DNA of 64,000 bases, taken from Hyphomicrobiales bacterium. Its GTDB lineage: Bacteria > Pseudomonadota > Alphaproteobacteria > Rhizobiales > Rhizobiaceae. Positions 62,631 to 64,000 of the stretch are shown in pieces (position 1 is the stretch's first letter; each line of letters opens with the position of its first letter). The position numbers and the translations under genes are program-made. Location of the stretch: assembly GCA_900472925.1 (NCBI GenBank), contig UCJU01000001.1, positions 1 to 64,000 on the forward strand. Direction: 5' to 3'. The notes beneath the pieces are model-generated. The model did no database searches. It was given only the letters and a program-made list of their open reading frames with translations, and was not told the origin of the DNA.

Positions 62631-64000
62631 TCGGCAGCAATCTCCATCGGCACGTCCGCGTCCAGTTCGATATCGAAGCGTGCCCCACCATCGGCAAGAT
62701 TTGTCACGCTCAGACGACCACCGAAATCCTTGACGATGTTGTAGGAAATGGAAAGCCCAAGGCCCAATCCTTTGCCCACGCCCTTGGTGGAAAAGAACGG
62801 ATCGAAAATACGCTCGATGATGGCGGGCGGCACACCGGGGCCGTGATCGCGGATGGAGAGGATAACTTTGTCGCCTTCGTGCCGAGCCGTTAGGTGGATG
62901 CGACGGTCGCCCAGCCCCTCCACGGCATCGGCAGCGTTAGAGATGATGTTGACCAAAACCTGCTGAAGCCTGATCGGCCCTGCCTTGACCTGAAGAGGCG
63001 AGGGACCGAAGTCTACATCCAGCACGGCGTTTGCTGCCTTCAGCCGCGCGTTGACGATCTCCAGCGTATCGCTGACAACGGCATCGAGTGAAACTGGCCC
63101 AAGCTTCTCGTTGGGCTTTCGTGCAAAATTGCGAAGGTGTTTGCCAATCGATGCCATTCGGTCGATCAGCACCGAGATGCGTTTGAGGTTGTTGGTCGCT
63201 TCATCCGACCGTCCGCGCTCGATCAGCAGGGCAGCGCTTTCGGCGTAGGTCTTGGCCGCTGCCAGCGGCTGGTTGAACTCATGGGAAAGCGCTGCCGACA
63301 TTTGCCCGAGCGCCGCCAGCTTGCCCGCCTGGATCAAGTCTTTCTGCGTTTTGCGCAGCCGTTTTTCCGTCTGCCGCCGCTCGGCGATCTCATGCTCGAT
63401 CTCGACATTAACGCGAGCGAGGTCTGCTGTGCGCTCTTCGACACGCCGCTCGAGTTCCGCCTGTGCTTCCGCCTGATGGACGAGCCTGTCCTGAAGGCTT
63501 TTGCGCCTTTGCAGCATTGCGGCAATCAGGACTGCGGCAAGGCAGAGGCACAAGACAACGGCGATCATCGTTGTCTTGACCTGCGTGCGCGCCGAACTGG
63601 TATCCATCAACACATTGACCGTCCAGCCTGCGTCCGGCATCGGCTGGGACAGGAAAAGATACTCCTTATCCTGCTCTCCCTCGCGGATCGTCATCATATC
63701 ATGGGCGCCGAATGTGCCGCGTGCCTGGCCGAGCGGCTTCAGATTCGCGTCGGAATAGCGGCGTGAGCTTTCGGTTTTCGCAATACGTTCGGGGGTGAGC
63801 GGCTGGATGGCAGAATAAAGCCATTCCGGCGTTCCCGTCATAAAGATGATGCCTTCGGGGTCGTTGACGAAAATGCGGTTCTCGCCATTCCCAAAGGAGG
63901 CCTCAATGCCTTCGATATCCACCTTGAAGACGATGACGCCCTTGATCTCGCCATTGAAGAGAATGGGGGAGGCAAAATAATAGCCGCGTTTGTGCGAGGT
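62627..64000 (-). CDS. dctB: DctB-type sensor histidine kinase, N terminus outside the window
   Basis: 457 codons are visible and the frame is open at the right edge, so the N terminus, including the first membrane helix, is missing. Visible are the end of a periplasmic sensor domain (GYYFASPILFNGEIKGVIVF, then FVNDPEGIIFMTGTPEWLYS), a membrane helix (TTMIAVVLCLCLAAVLIAAM), a coiled-coil linker, and the kinase core with His in SAALSHEFNQPLAAAKTYA and ATP-binding motifs DHGPGVPP and GVGKGLGLGLSISYN. It overlaps dctD by four bases. Its sensor region and kinase core resemble DctB of rhizobia. Confidence 0.88.
   Translation of the reverse strand, partial: TSHKRGYYFASPILFNGEIKGVIVFKVDIEGIEASFGNGENRIFVNDPEGIIFMTGTPEWLYSAIQPLTPERIAKTESSRRYSDANLKPLGQARGTFGAHDMMTIREGEQDKEYLFLSQPMPDAGWTVNVLMDTSSARTQVKTTMIAVVLCLCLAAVLIAAMLQRRKSLQDRLVHQAEAQAELERRVEERTADLARVNVEIEHEIAERRQTEKRLRKTQKDLIQAGKLAALGQMSAALSHEFNQPLAAAKTYAESAALLIERGRSDEATNNLKRISVLIDRMASIGKHLRNFARKPNEKLGPVSLDAVVSDTLEIVNARLKAANAVLDVDFGPSPLQVKAGPIRLQQVLVNIISNAADAVEGLGDRRIHLTARHEGDKVILSIRDHGPGVPPAIIERIFDPFFSTKGVGKGLGLGLSISYNIVKDFGGRLSVTNLADGGARFDIELDADVPMEIAAE

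Overview
The window reads as a chromosomal segment of a Rhizobiaceae bacterium, most likely Agrobacterium or Rhizobium. The grounds are the fructose-type ABC cluster frcBCAK with its ROK regulator, the gene order rimP-nusA-ylxR-infB-rbfA-truB-rpsO-pnp, the alpha-proteobacterial form of the proteins, and a moderately GC-rich, densely packed coding style. No database was searched; names rest on recognised motifs and on gene context.

Layout. (1) 1-9.8 kb, minus strand: a nucleoside uptake and salvage operon (BMP-type binding protein, two-domain ATPase, two permeases, cdd, punA, deoC, deoA), followed by coaBC and a frameshifted yjbR-like gene. (2) 10.1-11.5 kb: msrA, a small membrane protein and tRNA-Ser(GGA). 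(3) 11.46-22.2 kb: a 10.75-kb integrated element in the 3' end of tRNA-Ser, bounded by an exact 18-bp direct repeat. It carries a tyrosine integrase, a fused prohead protease/major capsid gene, a tail-fibre pair, two divergent Arc-type repressors with duplicated 17-bp palindromic operators, HTH/replication-like genes with iteron-like repeats inside one of them, and a plus-strand cassette of three unknown genes. (4) 22.3-27.4 kb: frcR and divergent frcBCAK. (5) 27.5-34.9 kb: recF, a moeB/thiF-like gene, a GNAT acetyltransferase, a 2-hydroxyacid dehydrogenase, an SH3 exported protein, a PfkB-family adenosine-kinase-like gene, a candidate small RNA, an AEC transporter and a class I methyltransferase. 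(6) 35-45.4 kb, minus strand: the transcription/translation cluster from rimP to pnp. (7) 45.5-53.7 kb: an MFS transporter, a PAS hybrid histidine kinase, a FtsX/MacB-like ABC set with a His-rich loop, and phoA behind a PHO box. (8) 53.8-57.1 kb: dnaK-dnaJ. (9) 57.1-64 kb: a DUF924 gene, slyX, the tripartite tricarboxylate transporter tctCBA and a DctBD-type two-component pair that runs off the window.

The most unusual part is within the element. The three-gene plus-strand cassette (HEPN-like protein, three-helix membrane protein, 156-residue unknown) has its gaps filled by tandem imperfect palindromes of about 20-31 bp, spaced about 20-27 bp centre to centre. Each has a core close to GNCA-NNN-TGNC and outer arms that differ from one unit to the next but stay self-complementary. 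I do not recognise this arrangement as a named repeat class. The element carries capsid and tail-fibre genes but no visible terminase, portal or lysis genes, so it looks like a satellite or a reduced prophage.
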